NCBI GenBank assembly: GCA_016165875.1
Contig: JABBOT010000011.1
Coordinates: 13,021,766 to 13,085,765, forward strand
Length of the DNA stretch: 64,000 nucleotides
Source: Acanthopleura granulata
Taxonomy: Eukaryota; Mollusca; Polyplacophora; Chitonida; Chitonidae
Reading direction: 5' to 3'
The position numbers were made by a program, and so were the translations under genes. Below are positions 24,531 to 36,141 of this stretch, piece by piece. The notes under the pieces are model-generated. The model searched no databases. It had not been told where the DNA came from and saw only the letters and a list, made by a program, of their open reading frames with translations. The number at the start of each line of letters is the position of its first letter. The stretch's first letter is position 1.

Positions 24531-25110
24531 ACCTATATATGCAGGTAGCTTTCCAGTTCCCGCTTCGTGATATGCGTAGTGCTATTTTGTTGGCCCTTTT
24601 GATGATATTTGACTTTCGCTTTGGGTGACGGGAACTTTTAGCGTTTTAGCCCATACAAGTAGATTTCTTTTGATACCATAACACAAGCATGAAAACTTTA
24701 TTTTTTATCATGATATAGTACAGAACGACAGAAAACCACGCTAAAAATTGAAGAAAAGAAAAATATGCAAATGTTGTTTTTATACCAGAATCAGGTAATG
24801 AAGTACCAGATGGTGTCAGTCGAATTTAAAAATATATTAAATTTCGCGTATTTCACTATGCAACTTTTACAATTAAGGACTTCTTTGTGGACGTATAAGG
24901 GTTGTCTTCTCACTGATGTCGCTTGTTCGAATCCAGCTCTCGGAGGTTTCGGTTGCGGTTTTGAGTCAAGAGGTCTGCTAGATGTCTGGCTAAGGCTGAT
25001 TGTTTCATGAAGTTTTCACTCCACCAATAAACATGACCGTCATGATATACGAGGGAACAATTCATGAGCGCGGCGTTAAGCATCAATCAGACAACCAGTA
25101 ACTTCAACAC

Positions 25111-28100
25111 CTAGAGTTTTCTGGGTTCCTTCGCCATGGGACATGCTTGCGCCTGCCGACTGTGAAGCTTATACACTGTGTTTTGCACGTCTTCATCCTC
25201 AGGGTCGAAAACATGGTTCTCCCAACCTGGGCACCATATACCATGTATATATTGTTCGTTTCTGCCGTCGGTTTCTTCGCAATACTTTCCCGTCTGCTTG
25301 GCTCTTTCGGTGCTATTCCATTCCGTTTTGCAGTTCTCTTCGTGATCGCTTTCCCCCTGGCTTTGCCATTTCAGACGACTGCTTTGTCCCCTGATTTCTC
25401 GTTTCTGGCGACAGTTTTCCCTGTCACTCTCACCTTGCTCCCGACTGGTTTCCCTCTGGCTCTGCCTATCCTGGTGATAGCTTTCCTTTTCAGCTTTTCC
25501 TTCCTGGTGACCGCTTTCCTTTACAGTTTTTCCTTCCTGGTTACCGTTTTCCTTTTCAGCTTTTCCTTCCTGGTGATTGTTTTCCTTTTCACCCTTTACT
25601 TCGTGGTGACCGCTTTCACTCTTGCTTTCTCCTTCATGGAGGCCGCTTTCCGTATCACTTTTCATTTCCCGGCAACCGCTTTCCCGCCTACTTTCTCCCT
25701 CCCGATTACAATACTCGTTCTTACTTTCCCATTTCTGATGACCGCTTTTCGACTCGGTTTTCCCTTCCTGGTTACCGCTTTCTGACTCGCTTTCCCCTTC
25801 CTGGTGATTGCTTCCCCACCGACTTTTGCCTTCCCGCTGACCGCTTTCCGTTTCACTTTCTCCGTCCTGGTGACCACTTTCCATCTTGTTTTCCACCTCC
25901 TGTGGACCACCTTTCCTCTCGCTACCGTCTTCCAGGTGACCGTTTTCCCATTTGTTTTCCTTGTTCTGATGACAGTTTTCCCTCGCATCATTTCCTTCCT
26001 GGGGACTGGTTTCCCTCTCGTCTACCCGTTCCCGGAGAACTCTTTCCCTCTCCTTAACCATTTCCTGGGGGACGCTTTTCCCCTTATTTACCCATCCCTG
26101 GGCACCGTCTCCCACCCCGTTGGTGTCATGATCTGAAAAAATGTTGACTGTAGAATCATAACCGTTAAGGGATCCACTGGGTTTGGAATCGTCACCGTTA
26201 GGCAGGAAAGTTTCTTCTGTGGCAACCCTTTTGCAGTGACGACAGCATCCTGTCAGCCTTCTCTGAAACGTCTTGGTGAATGCAGCGTACAGGGCTGGAT
26301 TGGATACGGTGCTCAAGGCCATCATCACATGTTTGGCCGTGTGAGCTCCCGAGGAGGCATGTCTGCTATTGTCGGTGTCTGTGATTTCCTGCAATCAATC
26401 CAAAAAAAAAAGACAAAACAAAAATTACTGAAGTTAAACATCCAACTGGTAAAATGAGATGTTCACTATTGCATACCAAGTACCAGCCGTGGAAGAGGGC
26501 ACTCGATCGGAGAACGGATTGTTCATAGACATTAAGACATTAAGTCATTAAGTTATTTTCCTATGGATTGAAGCGAATTTACAGCAGGCAATACCTTTTC
26601 GCCAAAATAACCGGAGACTCAAGGGATTTCCATCCAGCCATAAGTAGAAAATGACAATCTCCACCCAACGCACCCAATCACAACAGATCCATAAATAGGC
26701 AATAATGATCTTCACCTAATCATTAGCAGACGCCAAGGGTCTCCAGGCAGCAAAAAGTAGACAGTTAAAGTCTCCCCTGACCTTTGAATCTGTGTGTTTT
26801 CCGATCAGCCATTAGCGGATAATGACGATCTTCACCCAACCATTTACAGACACTGACGATCTCCACCCAATCATTAGTACACAATGACGATCTCCACCCC
26901 ACCATTAGTAGACACTGACGATCTCCGTTTTAATTGTAGCATTTAAGTTTTCAAAGGTGAAGAAATATGTAAAATGGATTTCCACTGAAATAAATGGACA
27001 AGGAAATCCAGACGTGTACTTACCTCAACAGTAAAGAGAACAAAATAACTTAGCCAAAGGACAGCGAAGACCGACGTCAATAAAATGGTCATGCGCAGAA
27101 CTATGACTTTGCTTCGGCAGACGGTGTAGCCGCCCTGGCCAGGATTAGCTCCCTTGTTCCTCTTACTCAAGCGGTGCAAAAAGGCCACCAAGCGAAAATA
27201 GTTCGTCGAGATCAACACCAGAGGGATAACGTAGGAGACGGCCAAAATGACGCTAGCGTAGATTGTTTCGAAGCTTTCCGGCATGTCGTGAGAGCCGCAG
27301 GAAAGGTGAGTGCCGTTGCCGTCTTCGTCCGGAACCAGCCTGGCGGAGTACTCGTAGAGCTGCGGGGCGGAAGTTGCCAAGGAGACAACCCAGATACTGA
27401 GAATGACGACCAGTGTGGTCCGCAGGGTAAAGTTCTTCTGACGTGCAATGGCGAAGTACCGCTCAAAAGAAATGGCGGTCATCGTAGATATGGCCGACAT
27501 TATTGTCAGAAGGGGCACGAACTGGGTGATTTTGCATGCGAGGTCGCCTGAAAGTACAGATAAAATGATTAAGTCTTCTGAAAGTTACTTTTTTCTCATA
27601 ATTTTTACTATAATGGTTCAAGTCATGACGTCAGCAGGGCTGAATTGTTACAGCAGTAGCCAAACTGGAAACCTGTTAATATGGGCAAATATATAGGTGA
27701 TGCAAACTTCCTCTGTAGTATGTTTAAGACACGAGGTGCCTATTCTCAATGAAAGTTGTTTGGCATCTACTGACCGTGTGGGTGTGGCATATGCATATTT
27801 ATAATATCCATGTGAAAGGGTGTTCTTCCATTTTTAATCAGTAATTTATGTATCTTTAATAACACAGGTAGGCCGATATGGAAGAAACTGCGTTGAGGTT
27901 AATGAGGATCTGGGTTATGGTTGTAATGTAACGTTACCAGCGTGTGCGCTGCGCATGCTTTTGTTTATGTCATACATCACCAGGTCACATGATCAATCCA
28001 GAATAGAATGTCTGTCTCCCGCATGAACCTCTCGTTGTCAAGTCTATCTTTCAGCCTACGTCACCCGACTATATAACACAACAAAGGTGGATAATGCATC

Positions 28101-31100
28101 GATATATTAAGACCATGTACAAAATGGTCGGTAATAGTGACATTTTATCATCACACATAGGAAAATAGAAAAATAGAAAAAATAGAAAATAGAAGTTGAG
28201 CCATAACCATTGATTCAATTGTTCGACCAAACAAAAGGATGCCTGATATTTATGTAGTCCCCCGTGCAAATAAATCATGGGTGAGCAAATGCTCGCCTCC
28301 TGACGTATAGCACCTCTCAACACATGTCGGCCTATGGAACTACAGCTGATCGACAACCAACACCCGATTTGCCCGTATATATATCGGCTTATACATGCAC
28401 ATGTAGCTTGCTGAGTGGCAACATTTGTTTACCACGCCAACGGCATGCATATTAGTTACGAATCAACAGAAACATTTGTTGATATTGTTTATTCATATGC
28501 GATAGGCCTAGACATACATACATATGCACTACAAATGACTAGGCCTACGCTGGTATACATGTCACTATCACTATCACATATATATATATAGGACGAGGAA
28601 ACCATCATGGATGGTGCTACATGGAGTAAAGCCAGTTAGCGATAGAAGTCGCTTCTTGTTGGCTAAGGCTTTTCTTCTGTCATGACGAAAGGCAGATAGA
28701 AAGCTGATGAAATCCTTTGTTTCGGGAAAGTATAATTTGCGATTATATCTAAAATAACACACCACGCCAGTTAGAGGCTTTTCCGAACCAAAAGAATTTA
28801 ATCGGAATCGATCCCCGTAAGCCTTTTCTTCCGTCATGACGAAACGCCGCTGCTTAATGGGGAGCTCGTAAAACTTCTTCCCGCCTTAAACGAAAGGGTC
28901 CAAAGCTGTGTGCCCTGTATTACGTCACAACACTAGGTATATGTAGGCTCATAAAGCACTTTCGTAGTGCACAAGAACCACAGCGCCACAGCAGGAAACA
29001 AAGCGTTTTTACTGCGATTTGGACCCTTCTGTTTAGCCCGTCAGTTTCTACCATTCAAGCCAATGAAGTCCTTTTGGAAAAGTCTCTAACCAGCGTGGTG
29101 CTCGATTTGGAATTAATCGCAAATTAGGCTTTTCCGATTTCGTCGGCTTGAATCAGCGGCGTTTCGTTATGACGGAAAAAAAGGCTTACGGGGATTGATT
29201 TCTTGATTATTTTACTTTACTCAACTTGTTGTTGAAGGCAGGTATTCTTAGCCAGCCTTCGAAGCCATGGATATGTGACTCTGAGTCAGAACACGGAGTC
29301 AAACAGTTCTTGCAGAAAAATATATACTCATGGATAGGATGCACGTGCCTAATCCCTTTGCACTGTTCGTATGTACATTCGCCACGTTCAAAGGTGAATT
29401 TCTGTTTTCACTCATTGATTCAAGGGATACTACTGTGTAGTGTTATGATAGTCACGTGGTAACATGGTGTAATTCTTTGTGTGCTCCGTTAACTCAGCTC
29501 CAGTCTAGAAAAACGGTATGTCATATTAGTAGTCTAGTGCTGATTTATATGCAGTTAATTTTATGAACGCCGTGTCTCATAAACGGTGTCATTAATTGGT
29601 AAGTGTAAAGCCCGCAATGGCTCATATTTTATTGAACCACTAGTCCGTCGAACTGCACCTACCATGTCACGTAAGTGCATGCTAGCAAATGATCGGGAAG
29701 AGTTGCCTTCCACCAGTGACGTTTTTATACCCTGTTGTGAGATACCGACTACAAAACACTGTTTTTACTGTATTGTCAGTGCATCACTCGGTAAATACTG
29801 GCCAAAATGGCAAGAATAAACAGTAATGTCTACACATTTAGAAAAGAAGATGCAGCCATTGAACTTTTACGGGTTCCCTATCTTGCCTTAGTGGTGGCAC
29901 CCTGTGAAGTTTCATGTGGAACCCATTCAGTAGGGTTCAGTTTAGCACGCCATATGCACACTACTATCGTAAACATGATATTCTGAATGGTATATTTAAT
30001 TATTTATGTGATTGGTGTTTTACGACGTACTCAAGAATATTTCACATCTACGACGGCGGTCAGCATAATGGCGGGACGAAACCGGGCAGAGCCCGGGGGA
30101 CGCCTAAGACCATCCACAGGTTGCTGGAAGACCTTCACACATACGGCCGGAGATGAAGTCAGAGACTCCTCTGAATGGTATATATCTATATATGTATATA
30201 TATTATATGTTATATACACAGTGCAAAGTGGCTAAATATATGCAGATAAATATTTTGCTGTAATTTATGACAAGTAAAAAGTATACTGTAAAAACTTGAT
30301 AAAGATGAATTGAGTATAGATCAATACTTCAGGAATTTGTACAGTGACGTTTGTATATTTATATAATACCTGCTGTCGAGGTTTACAGTACTGACATGTC
30401 GAATTATACATGCAACTATTTCCCATAAATAGATATTTACATAATGTGTTTACCTTTGCGGCAGTGTGGCAGATGGGTATTAAGAATCATCAAGCGATGT
30501 TGTGCCTCAAACGTTCAATGTTAATCTATTTATTTATTTGATTGGTGTTTTACGCCGTACTCAAGAATATTTCACCTATACGGTGGCGGCCAGCATTATA
30601 GAGGAATGAATGAATGCTTATTGTTTAACGCCCTACTAGAAGAATATTTCACTTATACGAAGGCGGTGTCTCCTTGGGGCAGGATTGGGGCAGGATTTCC
30701 ACCGTATCTTTTATCAGGTGCTGCCTCACCGATACGACTTGCCCAAGACAGCCAACAAGCCCCCTCACCCAGTCACATTATACTGACACCACTTATTGCT
30801 GAGCGCCTAGTGCCTAAAGTCTTTGGTATGACCCGACCCAGGTTTGAACCCAGATCTCCCCGTCCGAAAGCGGACGCTGTACCAACTGCGCTATCCGAGC
30901 GGGTGCCATTATGGTGGAAGGAAACCGGACAGAGGGGGAAACTCACGACCATCCGCAAGTTGCTGGCAGACCTTACCACGCACTACAATGTTAGCTTATA
31001 TATACATGTACACCGCAACTATAATGAAGCAGTTGTAAAGTTACACACTTATGACAGAGCTGCCATAATTCGTTTACAGAAAGGCGCTCAGAGGCCCATT

Positions 31101-33886
31101 TTTTTTTCTGTTCAAAATACATTATTTGTAATCATATTTGACACCAGTATGATCGGTTCATGTAAACTGTATAGAGTATGCGTTAGCCTAGATAAGGTGA
31201 TTAGAGGTTAAATCTTCTCAGCGCATGCTAGTTCTATTTTGTCGGGTTTGTGACACTTCTGACTGTGTGGTTTTAACAACCACGGTGGGTTTTAGCAGCT
31301 GTTTCCTGCCCGGAGATTAATTAAACTATCTTATGTGTCTGAAAATGCCAGTTGATCCTCATTACTCTCTGCGTTTATACATATGCACATATAACGGTAC
31401 AATACTTTAACGTGGCATTCGTAAACTTAACTTACAGTGTGTATATCATTCACCTGTCTGGATGCGGTTCTTTCCTGAGTACATATAGATCACCAGGTAT
31501 ACAATTTTCACCACATTATATGGCTGAAATATTGCCATTGTCGTTCAACCTTAATCATTCAATCTATGTATTAAGTGTAACTTTTAATTTCGCAATCATT
31601 TCTGGCACACATTTAAGAGCTGGGACCGATACCCATGCACCAAGCCATTTCTGACATAGAATACGTGTTCGTAAAAATTTAAAAGCTGTTCAATATATAC
31701 TTAGTTTTTGGTGCTGGATGTTGAGATACCGACACGTCTTTCTGTGAAAGTGTTCTACCTCATGAATGGAGGGCGACTATGGCATTAAATTGATCATAGG
31801 AGATGCATGTACTATACTTTACTTATTCCTTTGATCGGTGTTTTACACCGCGTACTTCAAAATATTTGTCTTAGTGGGAGGGGGTAGGGTGGGGAGAGTG
31901 ACCCACGACCATAGATCTGTCGGTTGAGGGCAGACCTTCCCACGTACGACCAGAAAGAAATCCAGCCATTGTTGGACTCAAAGCGACCGCATAGGTGAGA
32001 GGCTACTGGGTCATTGCACTGCGCTCGCAGGCCATGACCACTAAGATATGGAGGCCCCACATGCATGTATTAACTTTAACTGTTACATCCACAGAAGTCA
32101 ATGTGCGTGATGGCTCAACATGTTCCCCTACACAAGTCGATCACAAGCCATGTAAAAACACATCGTTATCTGCTGTTACACTGCAGTGCTCGTGAACTAT
32201 ATTACCACTTTGCTTTAATATCAGTGCCTTACATCTGTACAGAAAAGAAATGGCGACGTATTGCAGAAAAGTATGATGCGGTCAAAAATGGAAGCTATCA
32301 GCCACCGTGGAAAAGAGTCAAAGGCCACACAGTTTTAACGGCACGCCTGTTTTAAACGTCAACTTTTTTGGCAAGATTTTGCACATTAATAGATTCAAAT
32401 CTGTAAAATCAAGAGCTATATCCCCCACACCCACCACGCTAGTGTAAGTGAGCGTCCATGGAAAAAACTAAAAGCACTGGGAATCTCGTAAAACGCCTTC
32501 CCGCTTTTCAGAAAGGGGTCCAAAGCCGTGTGCTCTCTTGTTCTTACTTGGATAACGTCACACTTAGGTGCATGTGTGCTCAGAAAGCGCTTAGCCAGAG
32601 CACTTAGCCAGTACACTGGAGCGTCACAGCAGACAATGATGTGGTTGTCTGTGATTTAGACCCTTTCGTGTGACCCGTCAGAGTCTCCCATTAAGCTGTA
32701 TCCAGAACTATGCTTTTATTTCTTTATTTTGGCTAACATAGTTATAAATGCCAGAATTGTATGTTGGGTTGTATCTACCATATACTGATGATATGACTGT
32801 TGGATGTCTGTTATGGGATGGAAACCGAACTTTCATACTTTCAGTTTCACCTTTGAAAACGTTCTGGTGACGCGTACGGGTGTCAAGTCTAGTCCTGGCC
32901 AAAAAGAGAGTATTCAAACATTAAATACACACCTTATAATGAAAAAGTAATGAAAACACATTTCTGACGTCACTGAAACTTTCGCTGGTCTAAAATATAC
33001 ACTAAACAGTATTTATAAATGCATTAGACGTCGTTTTATTTGAAGGAATGTCTAAAAAGTAGAATTGTTTAAAAGTAGTAGATCAATGATCTTTACATTT
33101 CATTGCCTATATTTTGAAGCATGTTCTTTCAGTAAATTTTCCAGTTTTGTAAAGTAACCCCCTCCATCTATAATCGTTTCGTATTTGCTACAACTCCAGC
33201 ATGTTGTAAGCCTATGTGACTGTCAAAGCCGCAAGATGTATTTGTGTTTTAACGCCATAGCCCTCTGGTACTATGTTTTGTACTATGTTTTGTAAACTGG
33301 TCCAGTCTACCTGCATTCCCCCTTATATAATGCAGGTAGACTGGACCAGATTACAAAACATCGTAAATTCAGCAAATAAATCATCAATGCCTAATTATTC
33401 GCCCTTATGTGATGCAGGTAGACAGGGCCACTTTATATAAAAAAAAACACTGTAAATTCAGGAAATAAATGATCCATGTAATTAATATTATTAAATTTTT
33501 TCTTTCGGTTTTAATTTTTTTTTTGGCTGTATCCCTAAAACAAGGGAGCTTGACCAAAGAGCAAGTGTAAGCAACTTGCTAAACGTAATTTAAACTGATG
33601 ACATTAAATAATGAGGGCCCTACAAAAACTGGAAGTAATACTTACTGGCATACAGATCAATCTGGTTGTAAAAAACCGAGGCGATCTTCAGGGGTAGAGA
33701 CAGTCCGCCCAACAGGATGCTACTGACCGATAGATTCACGATGAACAGGTCAGTACTGTGTCTCATCGCGGGGGTAAGAATGACCACAAGGATGACTATG
33801 GCGTTTAGTACCACACCCAGGGCACAGATACTCAGCATTCCACAAACCACCCATACCCCCTCGAACGTGTCGACCGTGGTCGTCAT
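25111..33886 (-). CDS. Class A (rhodopsin-like) GPCR with long repetitive C-terminal tail
   Basis: Three exons on the minus strand: 33886-33646, 27547-27024 and 26388-25111 (stop TAG). Phases agree at both junctions, and the product is 680 residues from the first in-frame ATG. Landmarks: TM1 with GVVLN (N28), TM2 starting NLSVSS (51-56), disulfide Cys84, ERY at 109-111 in place of DRY, Trp133 in TM4, ECL2 with glycosylation site NGT (158-160) and Cys164, Pro189 in TM5, TM6 with FAVLWLS (241-247), TM7 with NPALY (285-289), then basic and Cys-rich helix 8. The receptor body ends near residue 310. The remaining 370 residues are a hydrophilic tail with 22 repeats. It is a seven-helix membrane receptor, and a peptide ligand is plausible but not shown. 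TM2 has Ser where Asp2.50 is usual, and TM6 lacks the CWxP Cys and Pro. Subfamily not recognised. An upstream coding exon is possible because the frame stays open above ATG 33886 without another ATG. Confidence 0.92.
25348..26073 (-). repeat. Coding minisatellite: 22 x 33 bp (11-residue) repeats in the GPCR tail
   Basis: Within the last GPCR exon, receptor residues 361-602 divide into 22 consecutive 11-residue units with no insertion or deletion. The approximate consensus is G-H-Q-E-G-E-S-E-x-E-S; examples are GHQDGESETES, NHQEGESESES, GNQEGKTESKS and GHQEGKAEKES. Outer units are more diverged than central ones (for example VLRERVDERET and SRLKWQSQGES). The tract is almost free of hydrophobic residues and rich in Glu, Lys, Ser, Gln and Gly, so it is probably disordered. 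The same DNA is stop-free in an antisense frame, which reads as a hydrophobic periodic peptide; I treat that as an artefact. Confidence 0.95.
26640..26928. repeat. 31-bp tandem repeat in GPCR intron 2
   Basis: The word GACGATCT recurs at about 26824, 26855, 26886 and 26917, each followed by YTCCACCC-like sequence and a CATTAGTAGACA segment. The period is 31 bp. More decayed units (ACAATCTCCACCC, ATGATCTTCACC) extend leftward to about 26640. It lies about 100 bp inside the intron from the exon 2 donor and does not copy that exon's end. Confidence 0.8.
28655..29200. repeat. Complex inverted-repeat block around the 28.9-kb element
   Basis: Left-side segments (AAGGCTTTTCTTCTGTCATG at about 28660, a CACCACGCCAGTTAGAGGCT stretch at about 28763) reappear reverse-complemented on the right (TCTAACCAGCGTGGTGCTCG at about 29085, TTATGACGGAAAAAAAGGCT at about 29167). 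A second left copy (GTAAGCCTTTTCTTCCGTCA, about 28818) is extra. This suggests nested or repeated insertion of inverted-terminus elements. Confidence 0.65.
28858..29060 (+). mobile_element. 0.2-kb palindrome-ended repeat, copy 2
   Basis: It starts GGGGAGCTCGTAAAACTTC and ends GCCCGTCAGTTTCTACCATT. GAAAGGGTCCAAAGC near the left and GATTTGGACCCTTCTG near the right are inverted to each other, and the same is true in the other copies. It is flanked by a further set of inverted segments (28655-28856 and 29070-29200). Confidence 0.78.
30000..30150 (-). mobile_element. SINE family A, 3' portion, minus orientation (GPCR intron 1)
   Basis: On the plus strand TTGGTGTTTTACGACGTACT, AGAATATTTCACATCTACGA, CGGTCAGCATAATGG and CGGGCAGAGCCCGGGGGA are the complement of the family A 3' half. 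Confidence 0.85.
30529..30985 (-). mobile_element. Nested SINEs: family B inserted in family A
   Basis: A minus-strand family A copy is split into 30529-30602 (ending CCAGCATTATA) and 30903-30985 (starting CCATTATGGTGG). Between them lies a separate minus-strand SINE with tail GAATGAATGAATG at about 30604 and a tRNA-like head (GCGCTATCCGAGCGGG) at about 30888. CATTAT occurs on both sides, as expected for a target-site duplication. Confidence 0.8.
31820..32059 (-). mobile_element. SINE family A, minus orientation (GPCR intron 1)
   Basis: Reading the minus strand: GGCCTCCATATCTTAGTGGT-like head, box B-like region, GGGAAGGTCTGCCCTC, and a 3' module with CGGTGTAAAACACCG. The copy is diverged but full length. 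Confidence 0.78.
32479..32695 (+). mobile_element. 0.2-kb palindrome-ended repeat, copy 3 (GPCR intron 1)
   Basis: It starts GGGAATCTCGTAAAACGCC and ends GACCCGTCAGAGTCTCCCATT. The subterminal inverted words AAAGGGGTCCAAAGC and GATTTAGACCCTTTCG match copies 1 and 2. Confidence 0.78.
33288..33358. repeat. Near-perfect hairpin, 30-bp arms
   Basis: Left arm 33288-33317 and right arm 33329-33358 with an 11-bp spacer. The inner 20 bp (TGGTCCAGTCTACCTGCATT and its complement) are perfect, and the outer ten have one mismatch. A partial third copy of the arm (ATGCAGGTAGACAGGGCCA) follows at about 33413. Confidence 0.9.
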
Positions 33887-35133
33887 CCGGGCGCAGTTCG
33901 AATTCGCCTCTTGTAGCTTGCAACCGAGATCAGCTTGTTTATAACTTCTCAAAAATATAGGCCTGAACAGTCGATACGGCCTCTCTCATGTACTATATAG
34001 TATTCGTTTTTGAGGTTCTTCTCGATGACGTATGCACTATGCACACAGGCCTATATATCAACATCTGTCACATTAGCACTGCCATGCCAGAGAGTTTCGC
34101 GTTGTTTAAATAACCAGACTTGGTTATCCATGGTTTTATACGCCTAGCCTATATAGGGAATAAATAATATAGAGGTACTGAAGATAGATGTGCGATAATT
34201 ACATGCCCTTTAACTTCAAACCGTCATCCCTCGCCCGTGCGAAAGCCCATTAGCGGGCTAGCACGCTGTCAACTGGTAGCCTACTGGTCTCTAAAGGCTC
34301 GTGGAAACTAACAAGGGGGCAGCGCGATAATGTATGACGCTTTTCCCAAGCATCCGTCCGCTGATAATGAGCCCCGTTATCTACACATACATGTGGTGTG
34401 ACGTTTACATGTAATGGGCAAAACGTTATCATCTTCAACTAACACCTTTAATTACTTTTTGTCAAATAAGTCACCTGATGGCCTTTATTCGAGAAGACAT
34501 CCTTCCCTTACTTTGCTGCCCGCGGTGTTGACCAGGTCTCGTGTTCCTTCTCACGTGATGTTGCGGATTCATGTTGTCTGCATCTCATTTGTCCGTCAAA
34601 CTGTGGCCTAACGTACAAGGATATTGGCCTGTACTATGTAAAACACTACTTCCAGGATAACTGTTATAATTCTCTAAATCTCGATGTTTAAGTAAGTTTG
34701 CACGTATGTACAACTCCAATTAATTTAATGATTCTATTTATTTGCTATAGGATACAGGCAAAGAAACTAAAAACACAAATCTAAAAGCATAAAATACTTT
34801 CCAAGAATATTTTTCGATTTACTTTTTGCCAGACATTTTTTTCAGCGGAGTTTACACATAATTAGATTTTTTACGGTGACCTTTCTGGAATTATCGTGAT
34901 CAGTGATGTCACATCAGATTTTTGTCACATAACGCACTCAGACTGCCAGTAGACGCCTGCATTCAAAATGCTTACAGGCTAACCACATAGGCCAACATAC
35001 ACGAATATGAATACAGTTGCTGAATGGATCTTTAAACCACGGGCCCTTGTATCGAACTGGTAGATCGCTTATGCTATACCATGCTATAAGTCTGAAAACT
35101 CCAGCCCAACTACTCCTACTTTCAAACCCAATA

Positions 35134-35533
35134 TGCGCGAAATAAAGCTTTCCGCAACCAATACTGACATAGATCTTCTCGACTGGATGCTATCCAATAT
35201 GCTCTGTCGTTTATACTCCCAGTCTACCCTTAATTTCCCGTTTTCATATTCTCGCGTTTTCGCACTCTGATTTTATGATACTGTCGGAATGCAAGTGTCA
35301 CAAAATGAACTTCAAGTCAAAGTTTTCTTATTTTCGTATTCTCTGATCGCTATTTCCTGATCGTTCTGATGTAAAACTTAAGTGGTTTAATCTCCGTGTT
35401 TAGCTGAAATTTGTCTTTCACGGAAAAAATAAGTGTGGACTCGTATAAACGACAGAAAATGTTGGATAACATCCGGTAGAAGAGATTTTTGTCAGAATTG
35501 CCTGAAGAAAGCCTATATTTCGCGCTTTATTTG
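35134..35533. mobile_element. MITE with about 85-bp terminal inverted repeats
   Basis: The left arm runs from GCGCGAAATAAAGCTTTCCG to CTGTCGTTTATAC at about 35215. The right arm starts GTATAAACGACAGAAAATG at about 35437 and ends TATTTCGCGCTTTA. The arms are reverse complements with scattered mismatches over about 85 bp. It is about 400 bp with no ORF. Confidence 0.8.
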
Positions 35534-36141
35534 GGCTTGGTCGAGGAGGGGGTAGGCGAGCCGGCGTTTGCAGCCTTTTCATAAGGTATAGAGTAGGGCT
35601 CTCTCCAGGTAGCCCGAAGCACTTGCATTCCTTACGTTTGTTTATTTCACTGGTGTTTACGCCGTACTCAAGAATATTTCACTTAGGCCCTACACGGCGG
35701 CGGCTAGCATTATGGTAGGCGGAAACTGGTGGTATAGCAGGTATGTGACATACATGGGACAATTGTGCCTTTGATGAATGAAGCGCGACATTTTGCACAC
35801 TAGTAGATTATGGTACGGGGAAGACTTTTGAAAGTGGGACCAATCTCAGGTTTTTCCCCGTAACAATAATGGCAGCCATTTTGCAAGATGGTTGCCAACA
35901 ATACGTATGGAAATTTTGTATATGGTTTGCATGCCTCTACATTTAATAAAATTCACCTGGCTGCTGCGTAGTAAATGCGAATTACATAGTTAACGAAAAC
36001 GAAGACATCGAGGTCGCAATGTTCATATGAGTTTGGTCCCATGCTGAAAAATATCTGCCAGTTTGAAAAAATGTTCGTCATATTCAAATGTTTACCATTA
36101 CTGTCTCAAGTTGGCCTAATTGCGCCAGGGGTTCAGTTTTG

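Noticed and set aside
25147..26136. Long plus-strand frames reading a hydrophobic, periodic, membrane-like protein
   Set aside because: They are antisense to the GPCR tail repeats. The 33-bp unit keeps the opposite strand stop-free, and the sense strand has splice signals and the receptor context.
27174..27551. Plus-strand frame of 125 codons
   Set aside because: Antisense to GPCR exon 2, which has clear membrane-segment motifs on the minus strand.
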